Shown: positions 7,696 to 16,919, counted from the stretch's first letter. The stretch: 48,316 bases of DNA from Clostridiales bacterium DTU089 (GCA_001513045.1 LFSB01000028.1:1-48316); one strand, 5' to 3'. A program made the numbers and translations. Notes: generated from the sequence alone by a model not told the origin.

Positions 7696-9330
7696 TCACG
7701 GTCTGATTTTAGAGGCATCTTTTGTAAGGAATGCAATGTTTATAGCATGGTCGCCTACGCGCTCAAAATCTGTTATGGTATTTAAAAACAGCATTCCCGA
7801 TTCCGTATTGCACTCACTGCGGTTGAGCCTGAATATGTGTGCATCCTGACACGCTACGGCAAGGTCATCTATATGCTCCTCAAGCTCGGAAAGCTCATTG
7901 CCCTCTTTTTCGTCAAGCACTCCGTTTTCAAAGGCGAATATCGCCCTGTCAACAAGAGTTATAACCTCGTTAAACAGGTTTTTAAGCTCCTGCTCCGCCT
8001 CCCGGGACACCGTAAGACCGTTCGCTTTGCTTTTTTCGGCGGCCTCGGCAAGGTTCACCGCATGGTCGCCTATACGTTCAACGTCATTGATAACATGGAA
8101 CAGGGCGCCTATGTAGCTTGAATCCTTCTCCGATATTTCAAGTGCGTTGATTTTAACGAGAAACGCGGTTATACCGTGGTTAAGGAAGTTTATTACCTCC
8201 TCGTTTCCGAACACGCCGTCGATTTCCGAAACATTATGGTTTATGAGCGCTCTTGCGCTTGTGCAGAAGTTGTCCCGTGCAATTTTCGCCATTCTCACAA
8301 CCTCTCTGCCCGCCTGCGCAACAGCAAACGGAGGCGTTCCGAGAAATCGCTCGTCAATAAATTCAAAGCGCTGCGCACTCTCAATACTGCCCTTCTTTTC
8401 CGGCACGATTTTACATGAGAGCTTCACAAGAAGATTTGCAAACGGGAACATCACAACAGTTGACACAACATTAAAAATTATATGCGCCATGGCTATCTGC
8501 GCAACAGTATCGTCCGAAAGCGATTTGAGCATCTGAGTGTACGGCGTAAGAAGTGTTATAACTATAAACACCAGCGTTCCGAATACATTGAAAAGCAGAT
8601 GTATTACAGCCGCGCGCTTGGAATTGGTTTTCGCTCCGACCGTTGCCAGAAGCGTGGTGACAACCGCGCCTATATTCTGACCGAACAGCACAAAAACCGC
8701 AAACTCAATCGGAACAAGACCCTGTATCGCAAGAGCCTGAAGCACACCGACCGATGCCGATGAGCTTTGCATTACAACCGTCATTATAAAGCCTATAAGT
8801 ATACCCGAAAACGGCTTGCTCGCGGCACTCGCTATAAACGAGGTGAACGGCTCGTAGGTCTTCAATGAGGACATGGCGTCGGACATTGCGGAAAGTCCGA
8901 CAAACAAAAGGCCGAAGCCTATGAGTATATGCCCTATGTTTTTCGTAAGACTTTTCTTAGTAAAAAGCGAGAGCGCCACACCTATAAATACTGCAACCGG
9001 CGCGACCGAGGAGAAGTTGATTGCCACGAGCACGGAGGTTACCGTTGTACCTATGTTCGCACCCATTATCACCCCGACTGCCTGCGCAAGTGACATAAGC
9101 CCCGCGTTGACAAAGCCGACAACCATGACCGTTGTCGCTCCGGAGCTTTGAATTACAGCAGTCACCGCAAAGCCCACAGTAACGGCAAGGAAACGGTTTT
9201 TTGTAAGTATCTGAAGAAGATTTTTCATCTTTGAGCCGGCGGCATTTTCCAGACCGTCGCCCATCGTTCTTATTCCGAACAGGAACATTCCCACTCCTCC
9301 GAGCAGGGTTAAAATATCAGTTAAATTCAT
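7696..9330 (-). CDS. Na/phosphate cotransporter family protein with PhoU-like C-terminal domain
   Basis: The protein has 544 residues. The N-terminal ~310 residues hold about eight hydrophobic segments in two inverted repeats with the family motifs QSSGATTVMVVGFV and QSSSASVGVLQA, the substrate site of NptA/YjbB-type sodium-phosphate transporters. The C-terminal ~200 residues are helical and acidic with two similar halves (HVINDVERIGDHAVNLAE and NTITDFERVGDHAINIAF), the PhoU-like metal-binding pattern. It is placed in the inner membrane. It follows pnp after a terminator with no clear promoter, so it may depend on read-through. Direction of transport is not known. Confidence 0.92.
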   Translation of the reverse strand: MNLTDILTLLGGVGMFLFGIRTMGDGLENAAGSKMKNLLQILTKNRFLAVTVGFAVTAVIQSSGATTVMVVGFVNAGLMSLAQAVGVIMGANIGTTVTSVLVAINFSSVAPVAVFIGVALSLFTKKSLTKNIGHILIGFGLLFVGLSAMSDAMSSLKTYEPFTSFIASAASKPFSGILIGFIMTVVMQSSSASVGVLQALAIQGLVPIEFAVFVLFGQNIGAVVTTLLATVGAKTNSKRAAVIHLLFNVFGTLVFIVITLLTPYTQMLKSLSDDTVAQIAMAHIIFNVVSTVVMFPFANLLVKLSCKIVPEKKGSIESAQRFEFIDERFLGTPPFAVAQAGREVVRMAKIARDNFCTSARALINHNVSEIDGVFGNEEVINFLNHGITAFLVKINALEISEKDSSYIGALFHVINDVERIGDHAVNLAEAAEKSKANGLTVSREAEQELKNLFNEVITLVDRAIFAFENGVLDEKEGNELSELEEHIDDLAVACQDAHIFRLNRSECNTESGMLFLNTITDFERVGDHAINIAFLTKDASKIRP

Positions 9331-9362
9331 TTTTATTTCTCCGAAGCTGATTTTTCAGAATA

Positions 9363-9396
9363 AAAGCCTTCCGAACCTTGCGGTGCGAAAGGCTTT
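9363..9396 (-). terminator. Terminator after pnp
   Basis: AAAGCCTTCCG pairs with CGAAAGGCTTT. The minus-strand tail (TTTTATTCT) is short, so some read-through into the Na/Pi gene is likely. Confidence 0.65.
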
Positions 9397-9407
9397 AAGT
9401 GATTTAT

Positions 9408-11600
9408 TCAGTTTCTGTTGGGACGTCTGTCGCCGCCGCGGAAGTCTCTGCGGGGAGCGGGACGGCGGGGAGCGTCTGAAATCTCGTTTTCGGGAACAAG
9501 ACCTTCAACCTCTATGAGTGCGTTCCTGCGGGAGAGCTTGAGCTTTCCGCCCGGCTCGTCCGGAGGAAGCACCTTTACGATGACTTCATCGCCGACGTTT
9601 ACGCAATCCTGAGTCTTTTCGGTTCTCTTGACATCGAGATGACTGATGTGAACAAGTCCCTCCTTGCCGGGAGCGATTTCGACAAATGCGCCGTATACCT
9701 CAACACGGGTGACAACGCCCTTGTATATCGCACCGATTTCGGGATCCTTGACGATTGTATCAATGATGTCGAGAGCACGCTGCGCGTCATTGAGGTCGAG
9801 AGCGGTAACAAATATTGTTCCGTCCTCTTCAACATCGATTTTGCAGTTGCATTCCGCACATATCTTCTGGATGACCTTGCCCTGCTTGCCGATGACGTCA
9901 CCGATTTTGTCGGTGTCAATCTTCGTGGAGAGCAGCTTGGGCGCATACTTTGAAAGCTCCTTGCGCGGCTCGGGGATAACGGGAAGCATAACGTCATCAA
10001 GAATATAGCATCTTGCGGTATAGGTTTTTTCAAGAGCCTCTTTGATTATTGCGGGAGTAAGACCGTGCACCTTGAGGTCCATCTGAATGGCGGTTATACC
10101 CGCCTTTGTGCCGGCAACCTTGAAGTCCATGTCGCCGAAGAAGTCCTCAAGACCCTGAATATCAACCATTGTTATGAAGCGCTCGCCTTCGGAAACAAGT
10201 CCGCAGGAGATACCTGCAACGGGAGCCTTTATCGGTACGCCTGCCGCCATGAGCGAAAGCGTCGAACCGCATACGGAGCCCTGAGAGGTTGAGCCGTTCG
10301 AGGAAACAACCTCGGAAACAAGGCGGATGGTGTAGGGGAACTCCTCAAGCGAGGGAATTACGGGCAGCAGCGCCTTCTCTGCGAGAGCGCCGTGACCGAT
10401 TTCACGTCTTCCGGGTCCTCTTGAGGGCTTTGTCTCGCCCACGGAGTATGACGGGAAGTTGTAATGATGCATATATCTCTTCTGCTCCTCGTTGTCAATG
10501 CCGTCAAGAAGCTGGGCATCGCGTGAGGTGCCGAGAGTTGTTATTGTGAGAACCTGAGTCTGACCTCTGGTGAAGAGACCGGAGCCGTGTACGCGGCTGA
10601 GAATGTCAACCTCTGCTGCAAGAGGACGAATCTGGTCAAGACCTCTGCCGTCAACGCGCTTGCCGTCATCAAGAAGCCAGCGGCGAACGATATATTTCTG
10701 AAGCTTGTACATGCAGTCGTCAATCTTTATTGCCTCATCGGGGAACTGCTCGTCAAGCTTTGCGTGAACCGCTTCATATATGGGCTTGAGGCGCTCGTCG
10801 CGAATGCGCTTGTCATCGGTGTCAAGGGCTGCCTTGACATCATCTATCGCCATGGCCTTTACAGCCTCATAAAGCTCCTCGGAGGGGTCATTCGACGGGA
10901 AGTCTATCTTCTTCTTGCCGATTTCGTCTCTGATGCCCTTTATGAATTCGACTATCCTCTTATTCTCCTCGTGGGCGAACATGATGCCGTTATACATAAC
11001 ATCATTGGGGATTTCATTTGCCGCCGCCTCAATCATTGCAACAAGGCTTTCCGTGGATGCGACTGTCACGGTCATCTGAGTTTTCTCTCTCTGCTCCTCG
11101 GTGGGATTTATTACATACTCACCGTCAACATAACCGAGGGATACACCGGCAATGGGGCCGTCCCACGGAATTTCGGAGATGGAGATAGCAACAGATACGC
11201 CGAGCATTGCGGTTATTTCGGGCGAGCAGTCGGGGTCAACGGACATAACCGTTGCGACCACGCCGACATCATTGCGCATGTCCTTGGGGAAAAGCGGACG
11301 GATGGGACGGTCGATAACGCGAGAAGCAAGGGTTGCCTTTTCGCTCGCTCTGCCCTCACGGCGCTGGAAGGAGCCGGGGATTCTGCCCACGGAATAGAGC
11401 TTCTCTTCAAAATCGACGGAAAGCGGGAAGAAATCCACACCCTCACGCGGCTTTGCAGCCATTGTTGCCGTGCAAAGCACCTCTGTTTCGCCGTAGCGCG
11501 CAAGACACGCGCCGCCTGCGAGCTGTGCAAGCTTACCTGTCTCCACGACGAAGGGACGTCCGGCTATCGTCGTTTCAAACTTTCTGAAATTTTCAAACAT
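9408..11600 (-). CDS. pnp: Polyribonucleotide nucleotidyltransferase (PNPase)
   Basis: This 730-residue 3'-to-5' phosphorolytic exoribonuclease has the full domain order: first RNase PH domain (about 10-140), helical linker, second RNase PH domain (about 300-460) with the catalytic-core segment FPSYSVGETKPSRGPGRREIGHG, KH domain with GDVIGKQGKVIQK, S1 domain (about 610-690) and an Arg-rich tail. The start is MFENFRKFE, after AAAGAGGT; the in-frame codons further upstream lack a site. The gene follows rpsO, as in many bacteria. A long hairpin in its leader (separate entry) may control it. Confidence 0.98.
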   Translation of the reverse strand: MFENFRKFETTIAGRPFVVETGKLAQLAGGACLARYGETEVLCTATMAAKPREGVDFFPLSVDFEEKLYSVGRIPGSFQRREGRASEKATLASRVIDRPIRPLFPKDMRNDVGVVATVMSVDPDCSPEITAMLGVSVAISISEIPWDGPIAGVSLGYVDGEYVINPTEEQREKTQMTVTVASTESLVAMIEAAANEIPNDVMYNGIMFAHEENKRIVEFIKGIRDEIGKKKIDFPSNDPSEELYEAVKAMAIDDVKAALDTDDKRIRDERLKPIYEAVHAKLDEQFPDEAIKIDDCMYKLQKYIVRRWLLDDGKRVDGRGLDQIRPLAAEVDILSRVHGSGLFTRGQTQVLTITTLGTSRDAQLLDGIDNEEQKRYMHHYNFPSYSVGETKPSRGPGRREIGHGALAEKALLPVIPSLEEFPYTIRLVSEVVSSNGSTSQGSVCGSTLSLMAAGVPIKAPVAGISCGLVSEGERFITMVDIQGLEDFFGDMDFKVAGTKAGITAIQMDLKVHGLTPAIIKEALEKTYTARCYILDDVMLPVIPEPRKELSKYAPKLLSTKIDTDKIGDVIGKQGKVIQKICAECNCKIDVEEDGTIFVTALDLNDAQRALDIIDTIVKDPEIGAIYKGVVTRVEVYGAFVEIAPGKEGLVHISHLDVKRTEKTQDCVNVGDEVIVKVLPPDEPGGKLKLSRRNALIEVEGLVPENEISDAPRRPAPRRDFRGGDRRPNRN

Positions 11601-11644
11601 TTTTTTACCTCTTTTTGCTTTATATTTCAACGGCAAGGCTTGCG

Positions 11645-11694
11645 TTTAGCAATAAATACAAGGCTTTCGCGAAAGCCCTCTATTCATCGCTAAA
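11645..11694 (-). promoter_or_regulatory. Long leader hairpin between rpsO and pnp
   Basis: A 50-base imperfect palindrome. The outer arms (11645-11658 and 11681-11694) pair over 14 bases with two G-U pairs, and the centre is the perfect palindrome GGCTTTCGCGAAAGCC. It lies 44 bases upstream of the pnp start and has no T-run, so it is not a terminator. In Escherichia coli, an RNase III-cut hairpin in the pnp leader mediates PNPase autoregulation; the same role here is inferred. Confidence 0.6.
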
Positions 11695-11734
11695 GCTGCA
11701 GGCACAGCCGATGATTAACGGAATTAAAAACATA

Positions 11735-11765
11735 AAGGCAGACGGGAATAAAGCCCGTCTGCCTT
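11735..11765 (-). terminator. Terminator after rpsO
   Basis: AAGGCAGACGGG pairs perfectly with CCCGTCTGCCTT; the minus-strand tail is TTTATGTTTTTAATT. It stands between rpsO and pnp. Confidence 0.85.
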
Positions 11766-11774
11766 AACACCGTA

Positions 11775-12038
11775 TTACTTACGGATACCGAGTCTTGCTA
11801 TGATTGAACGATAACGCTCAATGTCCTTCTTCTGGAGATATGCGAGAAGGTTTCTTCTGTGACCGACCATCTTGAGCAGACCTCTGCGGGAATGATGGTC
11901 CTTCTTGTTGACCTTGAGATGCTCGGTAAGGTCATTGATGCGCTTGGTAAGAACCGCTATCTGGACTTCCGGTGAACCGGTGTCGCCCTCATGGGTTGCA
12001 TACTCTTTGATTATTGCGGACTTTTCTTCATTTGTCAT
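11775..12038 (-). CDS. rpsO: 30S ribosomal protein S15
   Basis: An 87-residue protein, the normal length, with the S15 core [51 protein letters not shown]. It binds 16S rRNA early in 30S assembly. The ATG of MTNEEKSA is used because GAGGTG lies seven bases upstream; an upstream in-frame GTG is part of that site. It has its own promoter and a ~90-base structured leader. Confidence 0.97.
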   Translation of the reverse strand: MTNEEKSAIIKEYATHEGDTGSPEVQIAVLTKRINDLTEHLKVNKKDHHSRRGLLKMVGHRRNLLAYLQKKDIERYRSIIARLGIRK

Positions 12039-12048
12039 GTCTTTCACC

Positions 12049-12135
12049 TCATAATGTTTTTTTCGTGCAGCTCAGTATAAAGCAGGTGAACACGCCTCAA
12101 GACGTTTACTCAATATACCGAATTGCCGAAACAGC
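12049..12135 (-). promoter_or_regulatory. Possible S15 autoregulatory leader of rpsO
   Basis: The untranslated leader can fold: GTATA near 12115 pairs with TATAC near 12075, enclosing an imperfect stem around CGTCTTGAGGCG. S15 controls its own mRNA in several bacteria through unrelated leader folds. Autoregulation here is an inference from position and folding only. Confidence 0.3.
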
Positions 12136-12141
12136 CTGTGT

Positions 12142-12170
12142 ATTGTAACACAGAAGAACCGATTTGTAAA
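12142..12170 (-). promoter_or_regulatory. Sigma-A promoter of rpsO
   Basis: Minus-strand TTTACA (12165-12170), 17 bases, TACAAT (12142-12147), just past the stop of the CD1247-type gene. Confidence 0.75.
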
Positions 12171-12189
12171 GTGTTTTTTTGCCGGAGGC

Positions 12190-12615
12190 TTATTCGTCGT
12201 CTGCGTCGTCGCAGCAGCAGTCGCAATCTCCGTCGCACTCTATATCGAGTTCAAGAGTCTCGCCGCAGCTCGGGCATTCGATTTCGTCCTCATCGAGCAT
12301 ATCCTCGTCGAGATATATAATCTCGCCGCAGCTCGGACACTCAACCTCGTAGCACTCCTCGTCATCATCCCAGCAGCCGCACTCGTCGTCGCAGTCGTCA
12401 TATACGAACTCCTCAAGGTCGCTGAGGTCCTCGTCAACAGCGTCAAGCTGCTCAACGATTTCGTCAACATCATCCTCAAGGTCCGCAACCGAGAGAGAAA
12501 GGTCGCCGAGAATATCAATGATGGAATTGAAAAGCTTGGTTTCTTTTGCGTCCTTGTCGAGTCCGAGACCGTCTGCAAGGCCTTTAAGATAGGATACCTT
12601 TTCGGTAATTGTCAT
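12190..12615 (-). CDS. CD1247-type acidic protein with C-terminal zinc-ribbon motifs
   Basis: The protein has 141 residues. The N-terminus (MTITEKVSYLKGLADGLGLD) matches the conserved start of a Clostridia family named after Clostridioides difficile CD1247. The middle is a helical, very acidic segment (about 40-75). The C-terminal half has two CPSCGE motifs separated by about 20 residues, likely one zinc ribbon, inside Asp/Glu/Cys-rich sequence. The start is fixed by GGAGGT seven bases before the ATG. It lies 24 bases after efp, so it shares the efp promoter. Function unknown; the link to elongation factor P is only by position. Confidence 0.8.
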   Translation of the reverse strand: MTITEKVSYLKGLADGLGLDKDAKETKLFNSIIDILGDLSLSVADLEDDVDEIVEQLDAVDEDLSDLEEFVYDDCDDECGCWDDDEECYEVECPSCGEIIYLDEDMLDEDEIECPSCGETLELDIECDGDCDCCCDDADDE

Positions 12616-12639
12616 GGTTGTTACCTCCATAATTTTATT

Positions 12640-13197
12640 TTATGCTCTGCTCATGTACTCGCCGGTACGCGTATCAACGTTTATCATTTCACCCTCGTCG
12701 ATGAAAAGAGGAACCTTGATTTCAGCGCCGGTTTCGAGAACGGCGGGCTTGGTGGCATTCGTGGCGGTGTCGCCCTTGAAGCCGGGGTCGGTCTTTGTGA
12801 CCTGAAGGGTTACGAACGTGGGCGGCTCAACGCCGAAGACATTGCCCTTGTAGGAAAGGATTTTGCAAACCATGTTCTCCTTGACAAACTTGAAATTGTC
12901 ATCCGTCTGGGATGCGTCAATGGGAATCATGTCATAGGTTTCGGGGTCCATGAAATAATAGAGAGCGCCGTCCTGATATGAATACTCCATATCCTTTCTC
13001 TCAATGAACGCGGTGGGGAACTTGTCGGACGGGTTGAAGGTGCGCTCTGTCACGCTGCCGCCGATGACGTCGCGGATTTTCGTGCGCACAAATGCGGCGC
13101 CCTTGCCGGGCTTTACATGCTGAAATTCAATTATCTGATAGACATTGCCTTCCATCTCAAAGGTTACGCCGTTTCTGAAATCGCCTGCTGATACCAT
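12640..13197 (-). CDS. efp: Elongation factor P
   Basis: This 185-residue, three-domain protein relieves ribosome stalling at proline runs. The family motif KPGKGAAFVRTK holds K32, the residue modified in other bacteria (5-aminopentanol in Bacillus subtilis). No epmA/epmB-type modification genes are in the window. The start MVSAGDFRNG follows a clear GGAGG. A promoter precedes it and the CD1247-type gene follows. Confidence 0.98.
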   Translation of the reverse strand: MVSAGDFRNGVTFEMEGNVYQIIEFQHVKPGKGAAFVRTKIRDVIGGSVTERTFNPSDKFPTAFIERKDMEYSYQDGALYYFMDPETYDMIPIDASQTDDNFKFVKENMVCKILSYKGNVFGVEPPTFVTLQVTKTDPGFKGDTATNATKPAVLETGAEIKVPLFIDEGEMINVDTRTGEYMSRA

Positions 13198-13232
13198 AAG
13201 TTATTCCTCCGATATTTTATGTTTACCTTTTC

Positions 13233-13261
13233 ATTCTATACTATTTCATACAGTTTTTCAA
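13233..13261 (-). promoter_or_regulatory. Sigma-A promoter of efp
   Basis: Minus-strand TTGAAA (13256-13261), 17 bases, TAGAAT (13233-13238). The -35 box lies in a small hairpin (TTTCAAG with CTTGAAA) that follows aspS. Confidence 0.75.
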
Positions 13262-13280
13262 GACTTTTCTTGAAATGCGT

Positions 13281-15065
13281 TTATTTGTCGTTCTTTACAA
13301 GGCCTATTCCGAGCTCGTTAAGCTGTATTTCATCAACCTCCGCCGGACAATCCGTCATGGGCTCGGAGGCATTCTGAAGCTTGGGATAAGCAATAACATC
13401 GCGCAAGGATTCACAGCCGAGCATCTGCATGACAAGCCTGTCAAGTCCTATGCCCATGCCGCCGTGCGGCGGTGCGCCGTATTTAAACGCATCCGTGAGA
13501 TAGCCGAATTTACGGTAGGCAACCTCGTCGGACAAGCCGAGAAGATTGAACATTCTTTTCTGAAGCACGGGGTCGGTTATACGTATTGAACCGCTTGAAA
13601 GTTCTATTCCGTTGAGCACCATGTCGTACGCCTTCGCACGGACAGCGGCCTTATCGCTCTCAAGATATTCAAGGCATTCATCGAGCGGAGAGGTGAAGGG
13701 GTGATGCATCGCAACGAACTGCCCCGCCTCCTCGTCCCACTCAAAGAACGGGAACTCGACAATCCAAAGCAGGTTATACTTATCCTTGGGTATTATGTTC
13801 ATTCTTGCCGCACAGTCCGCTCTCAAAAGGCCGAGCACCGAAAGTGCGGTGTTTTTCTTTGCGTCCGCAACAATAAACACAACGTCGCCCGTTTTTGCAC
13901 CCGAACGCTCAAGCAAGGCGTTCATCTCCTCCTCGGAGAGGAATTTGCCGAAGGATGAGGTCATGCCGTCGGGAGTAAGACGTATCCAGGCAAGCCCCTT
14001 TGCGCCGATGCCCTTGACGATTTCGGTCTGCTTGTCTATCTCCTTGCGGGTGAAAACCGATGCGCCGTTTTCAACGGTGATGCCCCTGACTGTGCCGCCG
14101 CCTGAAACCGCAGAAGAGAAAACGCTGAAGCCGCAGCTTCCGGCTATATCATCAAGGTTGAATATTTCCATTGCATAGCGGGTATCGGGCTTGTCCGAGC
14201 CGTAGCGCTCCATTGCCTCGTTATATGTGAGCCTGGGAAGAGGAAGAGCAACGTCAACCCCAAGCACCTCTTTGAAAACGCGGCTGATGTAGCCCTCGCC
14301 CATGGCGAGCACATCCTCCATGTCAACAAAGGACATTTCAATATCTATCTGTGTGAATTCGGGCTGGCGGTCGGCACGCAAATCCTCATCACGGAAGCAG
14401 CGCGCAATCTGCATATAGCGGTCAAAGCCCGCAACCATGGACAGCTGCTTGTAAAGCTGAGGCGACTGCGGCAGCGCATAAAAGGTTCCGTTATGAATCC
14501 TGCTGGGAACAAGAAAGTCCCTTGCACCCTCGGGAGTGGACTTTATAAGCATGGGAGTCTCTATTTCGACAAAGCCGTTCTCATCAAAATAGTCCCTTGT
14601 AACCTTTGCTATCTTGTGGCGGAAAAGTATATTCTTCTGCAAATCCGGGCGGCGCAAATCAAGATAACGGTATTTAAGACGTGTGTTTTCTCCGGTTGTG
14701 CTGTTTTCGACAATTTCAAACGGAGGCGTCTCGCTTTTCGCAAGCACTCTGAGGTCATCAACCTCAATTTCAATATCGCCCGTGGGGATTTCCGGGTTTT
14801 TCGACGAGCGCTCACGCACCGTGCCTGCAGCCATGAGAACATATTCACCGCGCACGGAAAAAGCCTTATCGAAAACTTCCTTCTCGGTGCTCTCGTCAAA
14901 TGCGAGCTGAAGTATTCCCGTGCGGTCACGCAAATCCACGAAAATCAATGAGCCGAGGTCGCGCTGACGCTGCACCCAGCCGCACACAACCACTCGCCTG
15001 CCGATATCGGATGCGCGAAGAGTTCCGCAATAGTCGGTTCTTTTAAGTCCGGACATGTTATCCAT
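13281..15065 (-). CDS. aspS: Aspartyl-tRNA synthetase
   Basis: This 594-residue bacterial-type class II synthetase has an N-terminal OB fold (VVVCGWVQRQRDLGSLIFVDLRD), motif 2 FRDEDLRADRQPEFTQIDIEMSF, a GAD-type insertion around 300-400 and motif 3 GIGLDRLVMQMLG. It charges tRNA-Asp in the cytoplasm. It begins 17 bases after hisS and ends 83 bases before the efp start; hisS-aspS pairing is common in Firmicutes. No T-box leader is seen. Confidence 0.98.
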   Translation of the reverse strand: MDNMSGLKRTDYCGTLRASDIGRRVVVCGWVQRQRDLGSLIFVDLRDRTGILQLAFDESTEKEVFDKAFSVRGEYVLMAAGTVRERSSKNPEIPTGDIEIEVDDLRVLAKSETPPFEIVENSTTGENTRLKYRYLDLRRPDLQKNILFRHKIAKVTRDYFDENGFVEIETPMLIKSTPEGARDFLVPSRIHNGTFYALPQSPQLYKQLSMVAGFDRYMQIARCFRDEDLRADRQPEFTQIDIEMSFVDMEDVLAMGEGYISRVFKEVLGVDVALPLPRLTYNEAMERYGSDKPDTRYAMEIFNLDDIAGSCGFSVFSSAVSGGGTVRGITVENGASVFTRKEIDKQTEIVKGIGAKGLAWIRLTPDGMTSSFGKFLSEEEMNALLERSGAKTGDVVFIVADAKKNTALSVLGLLRADCAARMNIIPKDKYNLLWIVEFPFFEWDEEAGQFVAMHHPFTSPLDECLEYLESDKAAVRAKAYDMVLNGIELSSGSIRITDPVLQKRMFNLLGLSDEVAYRKFGYLTDAFKYGAPPHGGMGIGLDRLVMQMLGCESLRDVIAYPKLQNASEPMTDCPAEVDEIQLNELGIGLVKNDK

Positions 15066-15082
15066 TATATATCACAACCCTT

Positions 15083-16411
15083 TCAGAGCTTTATATCAAA
15101 ATCTTCCGCGTTGGCCTGATTCATATCGGAGAGAACACCCTGAATGAGGATGTTTGAAAACTCCTCCTGAAAGCCTTCGAGAGGTACGGTCTGAGTGCTT
15201 GAGTCGTCCATGTTTTTCAGTACGATTTCGCCCGACTCAATCTCGCCGTCACCTATTACCGCAGTGTAGTGCGCCCCGGTCTTTCCGGCAAATTTCATCT
15301 GTGCCTTGACCGAGCGTCCGCACAGCTCAAAATCGGCACGTACGCCGTCAAAGCGCAAATCCGACACGATTTTTGCGGCAAGCACATTCGCTTTTTCGCC
15401 CATTGAGGCGAGGAACAGGTCTGTCCGCGTCTTTTCCGGGAAGGGCACATCCGCGGTTTCCATTATAAGTCTGACGCGCTCAAGCCCCATACCGAAGCCG
15501 CAAGCCGGAAGCGAAGGGCCTCCGAGCTCCCCGACAAGTCCGTCGTATCTTCCGCCGCCGCAGCAGACAAGCCCCTGCGTGTCCTTGTTGTTTGAGATTA
15601 TTTCAAACACCGTGCGTGTGTAATAGTCAAGCCCTCTGACTATCTGAGGATTTACTGTATAATCTATCTCCAGCGCTTCAAGGAAGCCCTTGAGGCTCTC
15701 AAAGTGCGCGCGGCAGTCATCGCATATATAGTCGAGCACCACCGGAGCGCCGGCACTTATCTCCGAGCAAACCGGGCTTTTGCAGTCGAGGATGCGCATG
15801 GGATTGCGCTCAAGCCTCGACAGACATGTCTCGCACAGCTCTCCCTTGTGACCCTCAAAATACTCCCTGAGCGCCGCTGTATACTTTTTACGGCACTCCG
15901 GACAGCCTATCGAGTTTATTTCAAGCGAAAGATTCTCAACGCCGAGCATATCAAAAACCTGAACGGCAAGCGAAATTATCTCGGCATCCGCGGCGGCATC
16001 GGCTGCGCCTATGCACTCAACACCGAACTGATGAAACTCACGGTACCTGCCGGATTGCGGCTTCTCATAGCGATAGCAAGAGGTCAGATATGACATCTTC
16101 TGCGGAAGCGGTTCATTGAAAAGTCCGTTTTCGAGAAACGAGCGCACGGCACCGGCTGTACCCTCCGGACGCAGGGTTATTGAGCGTCCGCCCTTGTCGT
16201 CAAAGGTATACATCTCTTTTTGCACAACGTCTGTGGTGTCACCTACGGAGCGGTTGAAAAGCTCGGTATGCTCAAACACCGGCGTACGTATTTCACCGTA
16301 GCCGAAGCAATCCGCAACGCCCATTGCCGTGCTTTCTATATACTGATTTTTATAGCTTTCCGAGGGAAGCACGTCCTTTGTTCCCTTTATAGCTCTTGTC
16401 ACAAGTTCCAT
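15083..16411 (-). CDS. hisS: Histidyl-tRNA synthetase
   Basis: A 442-residue class II synthetase. Visible are the N-terminal IKGTKDVLP, motif 2 SCYRYEKPQSGRYREFHQFGVECIG, the histidine-specific GLDYYTRTVFEI, motif 3 CGFGMGLERVRL and a C-terminal anticodon-binding domain. The ATG of MELVTRAIKG is preferred to a GTG six codons upstream because family members start at this point; the ribosome site for either is weak (GGGGGTG lies well upstream). Only 63 bases separate it from the mgsA terminator, with no good promoter, so read-through from mgsA may feed it. Confidence 0.96.
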   Translation of the reverse strand: MELVTRAIKGTKDVLPSESYKNQYIESTAMGVADCFGYGEIRTPVFEHTELFNRSVGDTTDVVQKEMYTFDDKGGRSITLRPEGTAGAVRSFLENGLFNEPLPQKMSYLTSCYRYEKPQSGRYREFHQFGVECIGAADAAADAEIISLAVQVFDMLGVENLSLEINSIGCPECRKKYTAALREYFEGHKGELCETCLSRLERNPMRILDCKSPVCSEISAGAPVVLDYICDDCRAHFESLKGFLEALEIDYTVNPQIVRGLDYYTRTVFEIISNNKDTQGLVCCGGGRYDGLVGELGGPSLPACGFGMGLERVRLIMETADVPFPEKTRTDLFLASMGEKANVLAAKIVSDLRFDGVRADFELCGRSVKAQMKFAGKTGAHYTAVIGDGEIESGEIVLKNMDDSSTQTVPLEGFQEEFSNILIQGVLSDMNQANAEDFDIKL

Positions 16412-16474
16412 AAAACCGGTGCGCGACACCCCCGTATGCGGTATCGCTGCCTTTCATAATATTGATAAAAACAA

Positions 16475-16498
16475 ACGGGCGGGTATAAAACCGCCCGT
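16475..16498 (-). terminator. Terminator between mgsA and hisS
   Basis: ACGGGCGG pairs with CCGCCCGT; the minus-strand tail is TTTGTTTTTATC. Confidence 0.8.
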
Positions 16499-16508
16499 AA
16501 ACAGATTG

Positions 16509-16919
16509 TCAAAGGGGCTTTTTCGGATTTACAATATCGCGCCAGTCAAGATCTCCGCGGTCAAGACCGTGGATAAGCGATTCCGCAGTTGCAATGTTTG
16601 TTGCAACCGGAATATTATGAACATCGCAAAGCCTGAGAAGATTCGCCTCGTTGGGCTCGTCCGGCTTAGGATTCAAAGGGTCCCTGAACATGAGCAGCAA
16701 ATCTATCTCGTTACACGCTATACGTGCGGCGATTTGCTGGTCTCCTCCCTGCGAACCGCTGAGAAAACGCAGGATGTGAAGCCCCGTGGCATCGGACACA
16801 AGCTTGCCCGTAGTTCCCGTGGCGCACAAAGAATGCTTGCTGAGAATTCCGCAATATGCTATGCAGAATTGAGTCATGAGCTCTTTTTTTGAATCGTGTG
16901 CCAGAAGAGCAATATTCAT
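16509..16919 (-). CDS. mgsA: Methylglyoxal synthase
   Basis: This 136-residue enzyme converts dihydroxyacetone phosphate to methylglyoxal and phosphate, a bypass of lower glycolysis when sugar phosphates build up. D60 in [12 protein letters not shown] matches the catalytic aspartate of the family, and [14 protein letters not shown] plus VHNIPVATN form the phosphate-binding and active-site loops. ATG is used because GGAGGG stands 10 bases upstream. It has its own sigma-A promoter and a terminator before hisS. Confidence 0.96.
   Translation of the reverse strand: MNIALLAHDSKKELMTQFCIAYCGILSKHSLCATGTTGKLVSDATGLHILRFLSGSQGGDQQIAARIACNEIDLLLMFRDPLNPKPDEPNEANLLRLCDVHNIPVATNIATAESLIHGLDRGDLDWRDIVNPKKPL

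Noticed and set aside
10587-11693. A 368-codon open frame on the plus strand opposite pnp
   Set aside because: It lies fully antisense to a clear PNPase gene, has no ribosome site and reads as low-meaning sequence. It is a shadow of the codon pattern of the real gene.
16412-16474. T-box leader for hisS-aspS
   Set aside because: Only 63 bases separate the mgsA terminator from the hisS start; there is no room for a T-box and no T-box sequence.
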